Below, in pieces: positions 39,401 through 46,856 of a stretch of DNA of 64,000 nucleotides. The notes beneath the pieces are model-generated. The model was not told the DNA's origin. It saw nothing but the letters and a program-made list of their open reading frames with translations, and did no database searches. Both the position numbers and the translations under genes were made by a program. Each line of letters begins with the position of its first letter. Position 1 is the first letter of the stretch. Source of the DNA: Candidatus Competibacter sp. (GTDB taxonomy: Bacteria > Pseudomonadota > Gammaproteobacteria > Competibacterales > Competibacteraceae); assembly GCA_029624815.1 (NCBI GenBank), contig JARSSH010000045.1, positions 1 through 64,000 on the forward strand, in the 5' to 3' direction.

Positions 39401-42400
39401 GATTCAGCGGCGACGGCGGCCCAGCTACCCTGGCAAGATTAAACTACCCTGATGGAATTGCGGTTGCGGCCGATGGCAGCGTCTTCATTGCGGAAGCTAA
39501 CAACAACCGCATCCGGCGGGTGGGGCCAGACGGCATCATCACCACCTCCGCCGGCACGGGGCAAAAAGGATATAGCGGTGACGGCGGCCCAGCTACCCAG
39601 GCGCAATTAGGCCTCCCTGAGGGAGTTGCAGTTGCGGCCGATGGCAGTGTCTTCATTGCGGATACTAACAACGGTCGTATCCGGCGGATTCTAAACCTGC
39701 TTCCCGAATTCGATCTCAATGAGTTAAGCATCGCCTCCACCGACGGTCGCCTGCTTTATCGCTTTGACCAATACGGTCGCCACCTCAGCACGGTGGATAC
39801 CTTCACCGGGGCGCCACTGTACACCTTCGCTTACGACAGCGCCGGGCGGTTGAGCAGCATCACCGACGCCGATAACAATATCACCACCATCGAACGGGAC
39901 GGCAACGGCAATCCCACCGCCCTTGTCGCGCCCTTCGGCCAACGCACCACGCTGAGCGTGGACGGCAACGGCTATCTGGCCAGCGTTACCAATCCGGCGG
40001 GCGAAACCTATCAGATGCAATATACCGCCGACGGCCTGTTGACCCGCTTCACCGATCCGCTCAACCACGCCTCGCAGTTCGCCTACGACGCCTTGGGGCG
40101 GTTGCGGAACGACGCCAACGCGGCGGGTGGCAGCCAGACCTTGGCCCGAACCGAACTGGCGGACGGTTACACCGTCACTCGCGGCACCGCGCTGAACCGG
40201 ACCACAGCCTACACCGTGGAAGACCGGTCCACCGGCGACCGCCGGCGCACCATCGTTACGCCCGATGGTTTAACCACACAAACCCTGCTCGGCACCAATG
40301 GCAGCGCCCACGTCACCGCCCCGGACGGCACCGTGACCGACTCGCTGGATGGTCCCGACCCGCGTTTCGGTATGCAGGCGCCGATCACTAGCAGCAGCAC
40401 GGTTACCACTGGCGGCTTGACCGCGACCACTGCCAGCGCCGCCACCGTGAACCCGGCGGCTCCGACCGATCTGCTAACCTTCAACACGCTCACCCGTACC
40501 GCCACGATCAATGGGCGCACCTCCACCAGCGTTTACGACAAAGCCACCCGCAAGACCACCGTCACCAGCGCCGCCGGGCGGCAGGGTTACAGCGTCCTCG
40601 ATGCCAAAGGGCGGGTGATCGAAGTTGGCGTGACCGGTCTCGAACCGATCACCATAAGCTACGACGCCCGTGGTCGCCTGAGCAGCTTCCACCAAGGCAG
40701 CGGCGCAGACGCCCGCACCACCACCTTCAACTACAACGTGGCGGGCTATCTGCAATCCGCCACCGACGCCCTCGGCCATAGCGGTCAGTTGGAGTATGAC
40801 GATGCCGGACGGGTCATCGTCCAAACCTTGGCGAACGGCCAACAGATCGACTTTGGCTACGATGCCAAGGGCAATCTGACCAGCCTCACCCCGCCCGGTC
40901 AACCGGCGCATGGCTTCACCTACAACGCGGTGGATCTGGCGACGAGCTACCTCCCGCCCACGGTGCCCGGTGGCGGCGATACCGGTTACGAGTACAACGC
41001 CGACCAGCAACTGACGAAAATCACTCGCCCCGACGGTGGCGTATTGAGCTACGCCTACGATGCGGCGGGTCGGTTGAGCACGCTCACCATTCCGGCGGGT
41101 CAATACGGCTACAGCTACAATGCCGCCGGGCAACTGAGCGGCATTACGGCCCCCGGCGGCCTGACCCTTGCCTATGGCTATGCTGGTTCCCTGTTGACCA
41201 GCGCTACCTGGAGCGGCGGGATCAGCGGCAGCGTCGGGTTCGGTTATGACACCGACTTCCGCGTCAACCAGATCATGGTCAACGGCGCCAATCCGGTCGC
41301 CTACCAGTACGACGCCGATAGTCTGCTCATCCAAGCAGGCGATCTCACCTACGCCCGCGATGCTGACAATGGCCTGCTCACCGGCAGCACCTTGGGCAGC
41401 GTGAACGACAGCACCACCTACAACGGTTTTGGCGAACCGACCCAATATCTCGCCCGCGCCAACGCCACCGATTTGTTGAACATCGCCTATACCCGCGACA
41501 AGCTGGGGCGGATCACCCAAAAGGTGGAAACCGTGAGCGGCGGCGCGGCGGTCACGTATGACTATGGCTACGACGCCATCGGCCAGTTGATCGAGGTCAA
41601 GCAGAATGGCGCGACCGTCGCCAACTACGTCTACGACGCCAACGGCAATCGGCTGAGCAAAACCGCCGGTGGCAGCACGGTCACCGGCGCCTACGACGCC
41701 CAGGATCGGATGCTGACTTACGGCAACGCCACCTACACCTACACCGCCAACGGCGAGTTGAAGACCAAAGTAGTCGGCGGCCAAACCACCGCCTATGACT
41801 ATGACGCGCTCGGCAATTTGCGCGGTGTGACCCTGCCCAGCGGGACGCAGATCGCGTATCTGATTGACGGCAAAAATCGGCGCGTGGGCAAAAAGGTCAA
41901 TGGCGCGCTGGTGCAAGGCTTCCTGTATCAGGGTTGGTTGCAACTTGCTGCTGAACTTGACTCTAGTGGGGCCATCGTCAGCCGCTTTGTTTACGGCAAG
42001 GGAATCAACGTGCCGGATTATATGGTCAAGGGCGGCGCGACCTATCGCATCGTCACCGATCACCTCGGTAGTCCGCGTTTGGTGGTGAATACCGCAACCG
42101 GCGCGATTGAACAGCGGATGGATTATGACGAATACGGCAATGTGCTGACGGATACCAATCCGGGATTCCAGCCGTTTGGCTTTGCGGGGGGGATTTATGA
42201 CCGGGATACCGGGTTGGTCAGGTTCGGGGCAAGGGATTATGAGGCGGTGAGTGGGAGGTGGATGTCGAAGGATCAGTCTGGACTTGCTAATGATTTAAAT
42301 TCCTATAGATATGCTATCAATAATCCGACGGTATTCAGGGATATCAATGGTAAAGATGTCACTTTAGGTGATGCCTTATGCGTACAAGCAGCGGCCGCAT

Positions 42401-42780
42401 GTGTTCTGGTACCGACACCTCCGACTTGCATTGTAGCTGGTTTGTCTTGTCTTGATAATTGGATGGGTAATATCGATGAGAGGAAGCATAAATATAAAGA
42501 GAGCTTGCTAGAAGCAGAGATCGATCGGCTCAATTCTCTTATAAGCGATCTAAAGTTCCTACTTAAAATGTGTTCGGAAGAGAGGAAACGCTATCAAGAT
42601 GAGCTTCGTAAGACAACACAAGAATTGGCTGACCTAAAAAATAAATATCAAGAACTTATTTCAAAAAACGATCCATTCGAAGATCTTTCACGAAGACTAG
42701 ATGAGAGGATGGAGAGTAGAAATAATTTGCCACAACAACGGCATCCAACACCTCCTCCAATGACGCTTGAGCGATTCTAA
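36445..42780 (+). CDS. Secreted RHS/YD-repeat protein with dockerin-like repeats, PKD-like and NHL domains
   Basis: A 2111-residue protein. Order: signal-like N terminus (1-30); two dockerin/EF-hand-like repeats DINGDGVVNALDVVAVINH and DVNGDGVVNALDVVFVINQ (about 50-105); a PKD-like Ig fold (about 105-195); a carboxypeptidase-regulatory-like domain (about 250-325); a variable region; six NHL blades (about 770-1085); many YD/RHS repeats (about 1090-1870); the RHS core DHLGSPRLVVN ... GRWMSKDQSGL (about 1872-1950); and a C-terminal tip (about 1950-2111) that is AT-rich and ends in a coiled coil (SLLEAEIDRLNSL ... LRKTTQELADLKNKYQELI). RHS shells usually encapsulate a C-terminal toxin. The tip matches no toxin I know, and no immunity-like gene follows directly. 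Confidence 0.88.
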   Translation: MRNRGSMLLGILAILGSGFLLVADPVSFAAKPRTPAARAAVVQAVAAGDINGDGVVNALDVVAVINHLLGLQSWPGADVNGDGVVNALDVVFVINQVLGIAVNQAPQVHAGADQTITLPAAANLSGTVSDDGLPNPPGAVTIAWSKDSGPGTVAFGNAHVASTTATFGADGVYVLRLTANDGALPASDTVQVTVNPVGGGTLPPDPADVAPPVDPTVTTTIGVATEFLYTGGNPIQTGVAPGTIEAKRAAVLRGRVLDKQNNPLSGVTLTVLNHPEFGQTLSRADGGFDMAVNGGGWLTVNYRKVGYLPAQRQVNAPWQDYVVLDDVVLIARDAQATTVDLTQPTVRVAQGSAVTDQDGTRQATLLIPPGTTAQVYNPDGTTRTVSSLTLRATEYTVGANGPQTMPAPLPPTSGYTYAVELSADEATMKKDGQDVLFNQPVPFYVENFLNFPVGGEVPVGYYDNTKGAWIPSENGRVIKILGVAGGRANLDVTGSGQPADAAALAALGITDAERERLAGLYPAGKSLWRVRLTHLSTWDCNWPFGPPPDAEGSKEKSKNEDDHRPDDECRASGSVIGCESQTLGEVIPLVGTSLSLNYRSDRVPGHLSARTLKIPLSGDTIPASLKRIEASVNVAGRSIDLGTFPAQTNQTTTFTWDGQNAYKQVLQGRQPATVKVGYVYDGVYQSPVRFGEASGVTITGSRTRQEVTLWRSFETYVGVFDLRQAGVAGWSLDVHHIYNPMGKVLYQGNGTQRSAENVKNIIITLARSSTTPFAVYIPEEVAVGIDGSIFIAEAGNNRIQRVGPDGIITTFAGTGQAGFSGDGGPATQAKLYYPEGVAVAADGSVFIADTYNSRIRRVGPDGITTTFAGTGQAGFSGDGGPATQAKLYYPEGVAVAADGSVFIADSLNGRIRQVGPDGIITTFAGTGQAGFSGDGGPATLARLSRLGGVAVAADGSVFIADTYNSRIRRVGPDGIITTFAGTGQAGFSGDGGPATLARLNYPDGIAVAADGSVFIAEANNNRIRRVGPDGIITTSAGTGQKGYSGDGGPATQAQLGLPEGVAVAADGSVFIADTNNGRIRRILNLLPEFDLNELSIASTDGRLLYRFDQYGRHLSTVDTFTGAPLYTFAYDSAGRLSSITDADNNITTIERDGNGNPTALVAPFGQRTTLSVDGNGYLASVTNPAGETYQMQYTADGLLTRFTDPLNHASQFAYDALGRLRNDANAAGGSQTLARTELADGYTVTRGTALNRTTAYTVEDRSTGDRRRTIVTPDGLTTQTLLGTNGSAHVTAPDGTVTDSLDGPDPRFGMQAPITSSSTVTTGGLTATTASAATVNPAAPTDLLTFNTLTRTATINGRTSTSVYDKATRKTTVTSAAGRQGYSVLDAKGRVIEVGVTGLEPITISYDARGRLSSFHQGSGADARTTTFNYNVAGYLQSATDALGHSGQLEYDDAGRVIVQTLANGQQIDFGYDAKGNLTSLTPPGQPAHGFTYNAVDLATSYLPPTVPGGGDTGYEYNADQQLTKITRPDGGVLSYAYDAAGRLSTLTIPAGQYGYSYNAAGQLSGITAPGGLTLAYGYAGSLLTSATWSGGISGSVGFGYDTDFRVNQIMVNGANPVAYQYDADSLLIQAGDLTYARDADNGLLTGSTLGSVNDSTTYNGFGEPTQYLARANATDLLNIAYTRDKLGRITQKVETVSGGAAVTYDYGYDAIGQLIEVKQNGATVANYVYDANGNRLSKTAGGSTVTGAYDAQDRMLTYGNATYTYTANGELKTKVVGGQTTAYDYDALGNLRGVTLPSGTQIAYLIDGKNRRVGKKVNGALVQGFLYQGWLQLAAELDSSGAIVSRFVYGKGINVPDYMVKGGATYRIVTDHLGSPRLVVNTATGAIEQRMDYDEYGNVLTDTNPGFQPFGFAGGIYDRDTGLVRFGARDYEAVSGRWMSKDQSGLANDLNSYRYAINNPTVFRDINGKDVTLGDALCVQAAAACVLVPTPPTCIVAGLSCLDNWMGNIDERKHKYKESLLEAEIDRLNSLISDLKFLLKMCSEERKRYQDELRKTTQELADLKNKYQELISKNDPFEDLSRRLDERMESRNNLPQQRHPTPPPMTLERF
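38770..39690 (+). repeat. 168-bp tandem repeats encoding NHL propeller blades
   Basis: Units of 168 bases (56 residues) begin near 38847, 39015, 39183, 39351 and 39519, each coding GPDGI-T-FAGTGQAGFSGDGGPAT and VAADGSVFIAD-NSRIRRV. With the half-unit before the first, six blade motifs result, the number of a closed NHL propeller. Several units are nearly identical in DNA, so the array is young or homogenised. Confidence 0.92.
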
Positions 42781-42809
42781 TCAAACTAACCACGTTACTT
42801 CGGAAGCCA

Positions 42810-42831
42810 GGTAGGGTGGGCACCGCCCACC
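42810..42831. repeat. Partial copy of repeat B (GGTAGGGTGGGCACCGCCCACC)
   Basis: Only the first 22 bases of the 113-bp repeat B are present, 30 bases after the RHS stop. It is itself a palindrome (GGTGGGC type arms). Confidence 0.8.
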
Positions 42832-42920
42832 GTAACCGTTCAGTCCCCTCCCGGTAACGGCTGACTTCCCCTCAAGGGGCAGGCATGGAACACTATAGCC
42901 AAACCCTCTGATCGACCGCC

Positions 42921-43049
42921 ATGCACCTAAGCGAACACAGCCTGCGCCAATTAGACCGCGCCTATCTGGATGCCCTGGATGAAGCGGCGTTGCGGGCGCT
43001 GTCGGCCCGGTTGCTGGATGACTTGAAGGAAGCGCGTAGGGCGGGTTAG
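42921..43049 (+). pseudogene. N-terminal remnant of an IS66-type transposase
   Basis: A 42-codon frame starting MHLSEHSLRQLDRAYLDALD and continuing LRALSARLLDDLKEAR resembles the extreme N terminus of IS66-family transposases, which continue with ERLNQNPxNSSRPPS. Here it ends within four codons because repeat A begins. The rest of the gene is absent. The assignment is from memory of the family and is moderate. Confidence 0.5.
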
Positions 43050-43140
43050 CGTAGCGTAACCCGCCGATTCCGTGGGACTTCCCCCAAGGCGGGTTACGGG
43101 CTGGCGCCCTAACCCGCCCTACGGTTTGCCTTTTGAGCCG
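43032..43140 (+). repeat. Double-palindromic repeat A, copy before the MNT/HepT module
   Basis: Starts GCGCGTAGGGCGGGTTAGCG. Outer arms GTAGGGCGGGTTAGCG/CGCCCTAACCCGCCCTAC and inner arms TAACCCGCC/GGCGGGTTA give nested stems. It ends CGGTTTGCCTTTTGA, shared with two other copies. Confidence 0.93.
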
Positions 43141-43253
43141 GGTAGGGTGGGCACCGCCCACCTTTTACATCATCCGACGCCCCCGACATGGCGGGCCATG
43201 CCCGCCCTACTCATTGGCAACACGATTGAAATGGCGGGCCATGCCTACCCTAC
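43141..43253 (+). repeat. Repeat B, copy 1 (113 bp)
   Basis: A 113-base repeat found again at 45491-45603 with only a few differences. It contains GGGTGGGCACCGCCCACC and GGCGGGCCATGCCCGCC palindromes and directly abuts repeat A. Confidence 0.93.
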
Positions 43254-43339
43254 ATCGCCGCCGCCTCGTGGTACACTTCCCGATGAGGCTCGACGGGAGA
43301 ACTGCCAGGATTGACCGCTTGAACTTCGGGAGGTGATGC

Positions 43340-43651
43340 ATGGCTGTGGAAACGAAAGAACAGATTTTCTTGCTTCTCGATCAGTCTGACGAAAAACTGA
43401 AAAAATTTGGCGTTAAGCGATGCGGTTTATTTGGCTCTTTCTTGCGTGATCGCCAAAATCTTCAGAGTGACATTGATCTACTTGTCGAATTCGAGATGGG
43501 TAAAAAAACCTATGATAACTATATTCACCTAGCTTTTTTTCTTGAAGAACTCTTCGGGCGATCAGTTGATTTAGTGACACCTGAATCATTAAGCCCCTAT
43601 ATTGGACTGCATATTTTGCGTGAGGTCGAATATGCCTCCAACCGCACGTGA
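43340..43651 (+). CDS. MNT-type nucleotidyltransferase antitoxin (MntA-like)
   Basis: A 103-residue minimal nucleotidyltransferase with the signature G-S-x10-D-x-D (Gly32, Ser33, Asp44, Asp46). MNT proteins polyAMPylate HepT toxins and neutralise them. It overlaps the HepT gene by 20 bases and has GGGAGGTGATGC before the ATG. The gene is more AT-rich than the surroundings, as is common for mobile toxin-antitoxin modules. Confidence 0.92.
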   Translation: MAVETKEQIFLLLDQSDEKLKKFGVKRCGLFGSFLRDRQNLQSDIDLLVEFEMGKKTYDNYIHLAFFLEELFGRSVDLVTPESLSPYIGLHILREVEYASNRT

Positions 43652-43970
43652 GTATTTGCAGCATATCCTGGATGAAACCAGCTACCTTGGCGCGAATTTG
43701 CCAGGATTGGACAGGGAAGAATTTCTGCGCAACCCTACCCTTCAACGAGCTTTCGTTCGCAGTATTGAAGTCATCGGCGAAGCAGCAAAACAAATTCCCG
43801 ACTCGTTACGCGAAAACTATCCACACATTGAATGGCGCGCAATTACAGGTATGCGAGATCGGTTGATTCATGGCTATTTCGGTGTCGATTACGAGATTGT
43901 CTGGGATGTAGTTTGCAATAAAATACCCATTCTGGAAAAAGACATCAGGCAAATTCTTGAAGCCAAGTAG
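43632..43970 (+). CDS. HepT-like HEPN ribonuclease toxin (DUF86)
   Basis: A 112-residue HEPN-domain protein with the RNase motif R-x4-H-x-Y (Arg75, His80, Tyr82 in RDRLIHGYF), the site modified by MNT antitoxins. It starts within the MNT gene (ATG at 43632), implying coupled translation. The pair forms a type VII toxin-antitoxin module. All key residues are present, so it is probably functional. Confidence 0.92.
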   Translation: MPPTAREYLQHILDETSYLGANLPGLDREEFLRNPTLQRAFVRSIEVIGEAAKQIPDSLRENYPHIEWRAITGMRDRLIHGYFGVDYEIVWDVVCNKIPILEKDIRQILEAK

Positions 43971-43976
43971 CGCGTA

Positions 43977-44100
43977 GCGCGTAGGGCGGGTTAGCGCAGC
44001 GTAACCCGCCGATTCCGTGGGACTTCCCCCAAGGCGGGTTACGGGCTGACGCCCTAACCCGCCCTACGGTTTGCCTTTTGATCGGGCGGTGAATGGGGCA
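43977..44100 (+). repeat. Double-palindromic repeat A, copy before the DUF4160/DUF2442 module
   Basis: Begins six bases after the HepT stop. It differs from the 44761 copy at only two positions over about 125 bases, including the 3' flank GATCGGGCGGTGAATGGGGCAAA that runs up to the next gene. Confidence 0.95.
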
Positions 44101-44138
44101 AACTTTCTGCCATGTCACCTTTGGAAAGAATCGCTGCC

Positions 44139-44444
44139 ATGCCCAAACTTTACGAGTACTTTGGACTGATCGTGATGTTCTATGCCAATGAACACGAACC
44201 GGTCCATGTACATGGGAAATGTCAGGGACGCGAATCCAAAGCCGAGATCATCGTTCTGAATGGGGTAGTCACCGAGATCCGATATTCGGAAGTAGCCGGC
44301 CGAGCATCGCTAGAATTTCGTGAAATGAAATATTTTCAGGAACTGGTCAGCGCACGCGCCAACGATATCGTTCAAAAATGGATCGATTTCTTCGTCCTAC
44401 ACAAGTCCATCAAGCCAGAACGCCTCACTGGGAGAGTCCAATGA
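44139..44444 (+). CDS. DUF4160-family protein
   Basis: A 101-residue protein starting MPKLYEYFGLIVMFYANEHEPVHVHGKC, the typical DUF4160 pattern with clustered His (EHEPVHVHG). Function is not established; members often pair with a DUF2442 protein in a presumed toxin-antitoxin-like module. The ATG at 44139 is preferred because the family starts just before the FYG-like motif; an ATG at 44112 in frame would add nine residues. It overlaps the next gene by four bases. Confidence 0.82.
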   Translation: MPKLYEYFGLIVMFYANEHEPVHVHGKCQGRESKAEIIVLNGVVTEIRYSEVAGRASLEFREMKYFQELVSARANDIVQKWIDFFVLHKSIKPERLTGRVQ

Positions 44445-44722
44445 GCCAGCCTGCTATTAACATCGTCGCCGCCGAACCAGTGGGCGATTATCGCTTGCGC
44501 CTCACCTTCGATGACGGCATGGAACAGATCGTCGATTTCAAATCCTTCTTGACTCATGCCCGCCATCCCGATATTCGGGCCTATCTCGATCCGGCGATGT
44601 TCTCCACTTTCCATATCGAATACGGTGACTTGGTTTGGGGAGATTATGATTTGTGCTTCCCGATCATCGATCTGTACCGGAATCAACTGGAACACAAGAA
44701 TCATCAAGAAGAAGCTGCTTGA
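44441..44722 (+). CDS. DUF2442-family protein
   Basis: A 93-residue protein with LRLTFDDGMEQIVDFKSFL and FHIEYGDLVWGDYDLCFPIIDLYR, the DUF2442 pattern. ATGA overlap with the DUF4160 gene shows a two-gene operon. The biochemical role is unknown; presumed antitoxin-like partner. The module is flanked by repeat A copies on both sides. Confidence 0.85.
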   Translation: MSQPAINIVAAEPVGDYRLRLTFDDGMEQIVDFKSFLTHARHPDIRAYLDPAMFSTFHIEYGDLVWGDYDLCFPIIDLYRNQLEHKNHQEEAA

Positions 44723-44760
44723 CGATGACTGCCGGGTGGCGCGATGCACACCACGGTACA

Positions 44761-44886
44761 GCGCGTAGGGCGGGTTAGCGAAGCGTAACCCGCCGATTCC
44801 GTGGGACTTCCCCCAAGGCGGGTTACGGGCTGACGCCCTAACCCGCCCTACGGTTTGCCTTTTGATCGGGCGGTGGATGGGGCAAA
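44761..44886 (+). repeat. Double-palindromic repeat A, copy before the DUF6883/DUF4926 module
   Basis: Nearly identical to 43977-44100. The conserved 3' flank again ends at the start of a small module, just before ATG codons at 44887 and 44896. Confidence 0.95.
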
Positions 44887-44895
44887 ATGACTGGC

Positions 44896-45226
44896 ATGAA
44901 GCTTCCCAACGGCGAACGAGCCGATCTTGGTGTCAAACTCGAAGACTACGTGCTGAATCCGCTGCATCGCGAAGGCCAGCAAAGCCCATGTGTTTGCCTC
45001 GGTTCTTGACATCACCTTGGCCAACGCACAAGTGCTTCGAAATGCACTGCTCGATGCGGCGGCATCCTCCGACAGCGTAGAGCCAAGAGGCGACAACGGC
45101 TTCGGAGCGGTCTATGTTCTTCGATTCCCACTCGCTACGGCGCAAGGCGCGGCGACGGTGCTGTCCGCGTGGATCATCCGCCACGGCGAAGACTTTCCCA
45201 GACTAACGACTTGTTATATCGTCTAA
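44896..45226 (+). pseudogene. DUF6883-like gene with a +1 frameshift
   Basis: The first frame reads MKLPNGERADLGVKLEDYVLNPLHREGQ and then leaves the family pattern. The next frame continues AKHVFASVLDITLANAQ ... AWIIRHGEDFPRLTTCY, which is the family's C-terminal part. One extra base near 44978 (in GGCCAGCAAAGCC) would explain it. A sequencing error is possible. It precedes a DUF4926 gene, a common partner. Confidence 0.7.
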
Positions 45227-45230
45227 TTTT

Positions 45231-45476
45231 ATGAATACAAAATTTCATCTGCACGATGTCGTCGCTTTACTTGAGGATTTACCGGCCAAGCACTTTGAAA
45301 CCGATCAGCCGTTGCTGCTCCGCCGTGGCCAGATCGGCACGATCGTGATGACCTACGACGGAAACGCTTTTGAAGTCGAGTTCGCCGATCCCGATGGACG
45401 GACTTATGCCCTGCTCCCCGTCCAGGCCGGTCGGTTGATGCGGTTACGGGATGTACCCGAATACGCGATGGCCTGA
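45231..45476 (+). CDS. DUF4926-family protein
   Basis: An 81-residue protein with FHLHDVVALLEDLPAKHF and RRGQIGTIVMTYDGNAFEVEFADPDGRTYALLPV, the DUF4926 pattern. The family is found in small two-gene modules with DUF6883 and is of unknown biochemical function. It lies four bases after the DUF6883-like frame. The start has no strong ribosome site, consistent with coupled translation from the upstream gene. Confidence 0.82.
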   Translation: MNTKFHLHDVVALLEDLPAKHFETDQPLLLRRGQIGTIVMTYDGNAFEVEFADPDGRTYALLPVQAGRLMRLRDVPEYAMA

Positions 45477-45490
45477 TCATCATTCAGCCT

Positions 45491-45603
45491 GGTAGGGTGG
45501 GCACCGCCCACCTTTTCCATCATCCGACGCCCCCGACAGGGCGGGCCATGCCCGCCCTACTCATCGGCAACACGATTGAAATGGCGGGCCGTGCCCGCCC
45601 TAC
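45491..45603 (+). repeat. Repeat B, copy 2 (113 bp)
   Basis: Same length as 43141-43253 and more than nine tenths identical by eye. It closes the third module on its right side. Confidence 0.93.
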
Positions 45604-45717
45604 CTTCATTCGCCGAAATCGGTTTCCGTGGCGGTCGCGGCGTTTCCACCGCCCCAATCCGCCGGGTATGTCCCCTCCGCCACATACCGATGGAACGTGG
45701 AATACGGCCAATCGCTA

Positions 45718-45830
45718 GCGCGTAGAGCGAGTTAGCGTGGCGTAACCCGCCGATTCATTGATGTCCCTCCGAAGGCGGGTTACGGGCTGGCGCTTTGGGC
45801 GAAAAACGCGCTAGCCAGCCGTAGGATTTC
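45718..45830 (+). repeat. Degenerate copy of repeat A
   Basis: The start GCGCGTAGAGCGAGTTAGCG and inner arms TAACCCGCC/GGCGGGTTA are kept, while the right outer arm has decayed (CGCTTTGGGCGAAAAACGCG). This is the right-hand limit of the module array. The remaining stretch to 45953 shows a minus-strand open tail without start that I cannot assign. Confidence 0.8.
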
Positions 45831-45953
45831 ATTAGCCTTGCCTAGAAGTCCGCTGGATTTTTAGCGGCGGCTCCAACCATCTGTCCAAAACGCAGATTCA
45901 ACCACAACACCCAATGAATTCCGGTCGAGTTCAGCTCGATGCGGGAGAAGCGC

Positions 45954-46856
45954 TCAATCGCGTCCCCGCGAACGCTCCGTCGTATTCCAATACACCGCCA
46001 TTTCCTCGCGGACTTTCTCGAAGGTAGCGATGGTATCCAGGGTTTCCTGCCCGCCTTGGGCGACCACAAAGGCCAGGAGCGTTTCCAACAAAGCGATGAT
46101 GGCCACCGCCGACGCAAAATACTGGGGGCTTTGCGTCGGCACGACGAACACATGGTCGGCGAGGTAACTCAGGGGTGCCGCCACGCTATCGGTGATCGCG
46201 ATCAGCTTGGCGCCACGCGACTTGGCATACTCGCAGGCTTGTAGCGTGTCCTTGGCGTAGGGCGCGTAGCTCAGCGCCAGTACGACATCCCGATCCCCCA
46301 CCAGCGCGAGATCGTCGAACGGCGCGCTGACATGCCGGGGCACGAGATTCAGATTCGGCATGGCCATTCGCCCCACATAGAAAAAGTAATGCGCCAGAGA
46401 GTACGAACTGCGCGAGCCCAGCACGTAGGCTTGCCGGGCTTGCGCGAGTTCAAGGGCGGCCTGCTCCAGTTTAAGAGCGTCATTCTCCGAAAACGTTTGT
46501 TGCAGGTTGGACACGCAGGCGGAAGCCATCCGTGCGTACAGCGGCGCAAGTCCTTCACCTTGCCCCAGTTGCTGCAACCAGCGCGCCTGACTGCTGATGG
46601 CGTGTGGACCCTGTTTCAATGCTTCTCGAAACGGCTGGCGCAGATGGTCATAGGTTTGGTAACCGAGCAACTGCGCCAGACGCACCAGAGTATTGGGGCT
46701 GACCTGCGCTTGCGCCGCTACATCGCGAATCGGCAGTAGTCCAATCTCGTTCGGATGATCCAGGATGAACTTGGCCGCTCGCCGCAACGCCGGTCGCAAC
46801 TCAGGCAGTTCCCGTTGCAACCGGGCAATGATGTCCCGGCGCTCGGCATCGGTCAT
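45954..46856 (-). CDS. RpiR/MurR-family transcriptional regulator (HTH + SIS)
   Basis: A 300-residue regulator with an N-terminal HTH_6 domain (about 1-80, DVAAQAQVSPNTLVRLAQLLGYQTYDHLRQPF) and a SIS domain (about 125-260, YVLGSRSSYSLAHYFFY and DVVLALSYAPYAKDTLQACEYAKSRGAKLIAITD). RpiR proteins usually sense phosphosugars. Here it is the last gene of an acyl-CoA operon and overlaps the enoyl-CoA hydratase gene by four bases, so it probably controls that operon and may sense a different ligand. Confidence 0.9.
   Translation of the reverse strand: MTDAERRDIIARLQRELPELRPALRRAAKFILDHPNEIGLLPIRDVAAQAQVSPNTLVRLAQLLGYQTYDHLRQPFREALKQGPHAISSQARWLQQLGQGEGLAPLYARMASACVSNLQQTFSENDALKLEQAALELAQARQAYVLGSRSSYSLAHYFFYVGRMAMPNLNLVPRHVSAPFDDLALVGDRDVVLALSYAPYAKDTLQACEYAKSRGAKLIAITDSVAAPLSYLADHVFVVPTQSPQYFASAVAIIALLETLLAFVVAQGGQETLDTIATFEKVREEMAVYWNTTERSRGRD

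Noticed and set aside
38770-39690. CRISPR array
   Set aside because: The repeats are 168 bp, contiguous, in frame and code NHL blades; there are no spacers.
43032-45830. Integron cassette array with attC sites
   Set aside because: Repeat A has nested palindromes but lacks the attC core ends (GTTRRRY and RYYYAAC), and no integrase gene was seen. A cassette-like origin is left open but not an integron.
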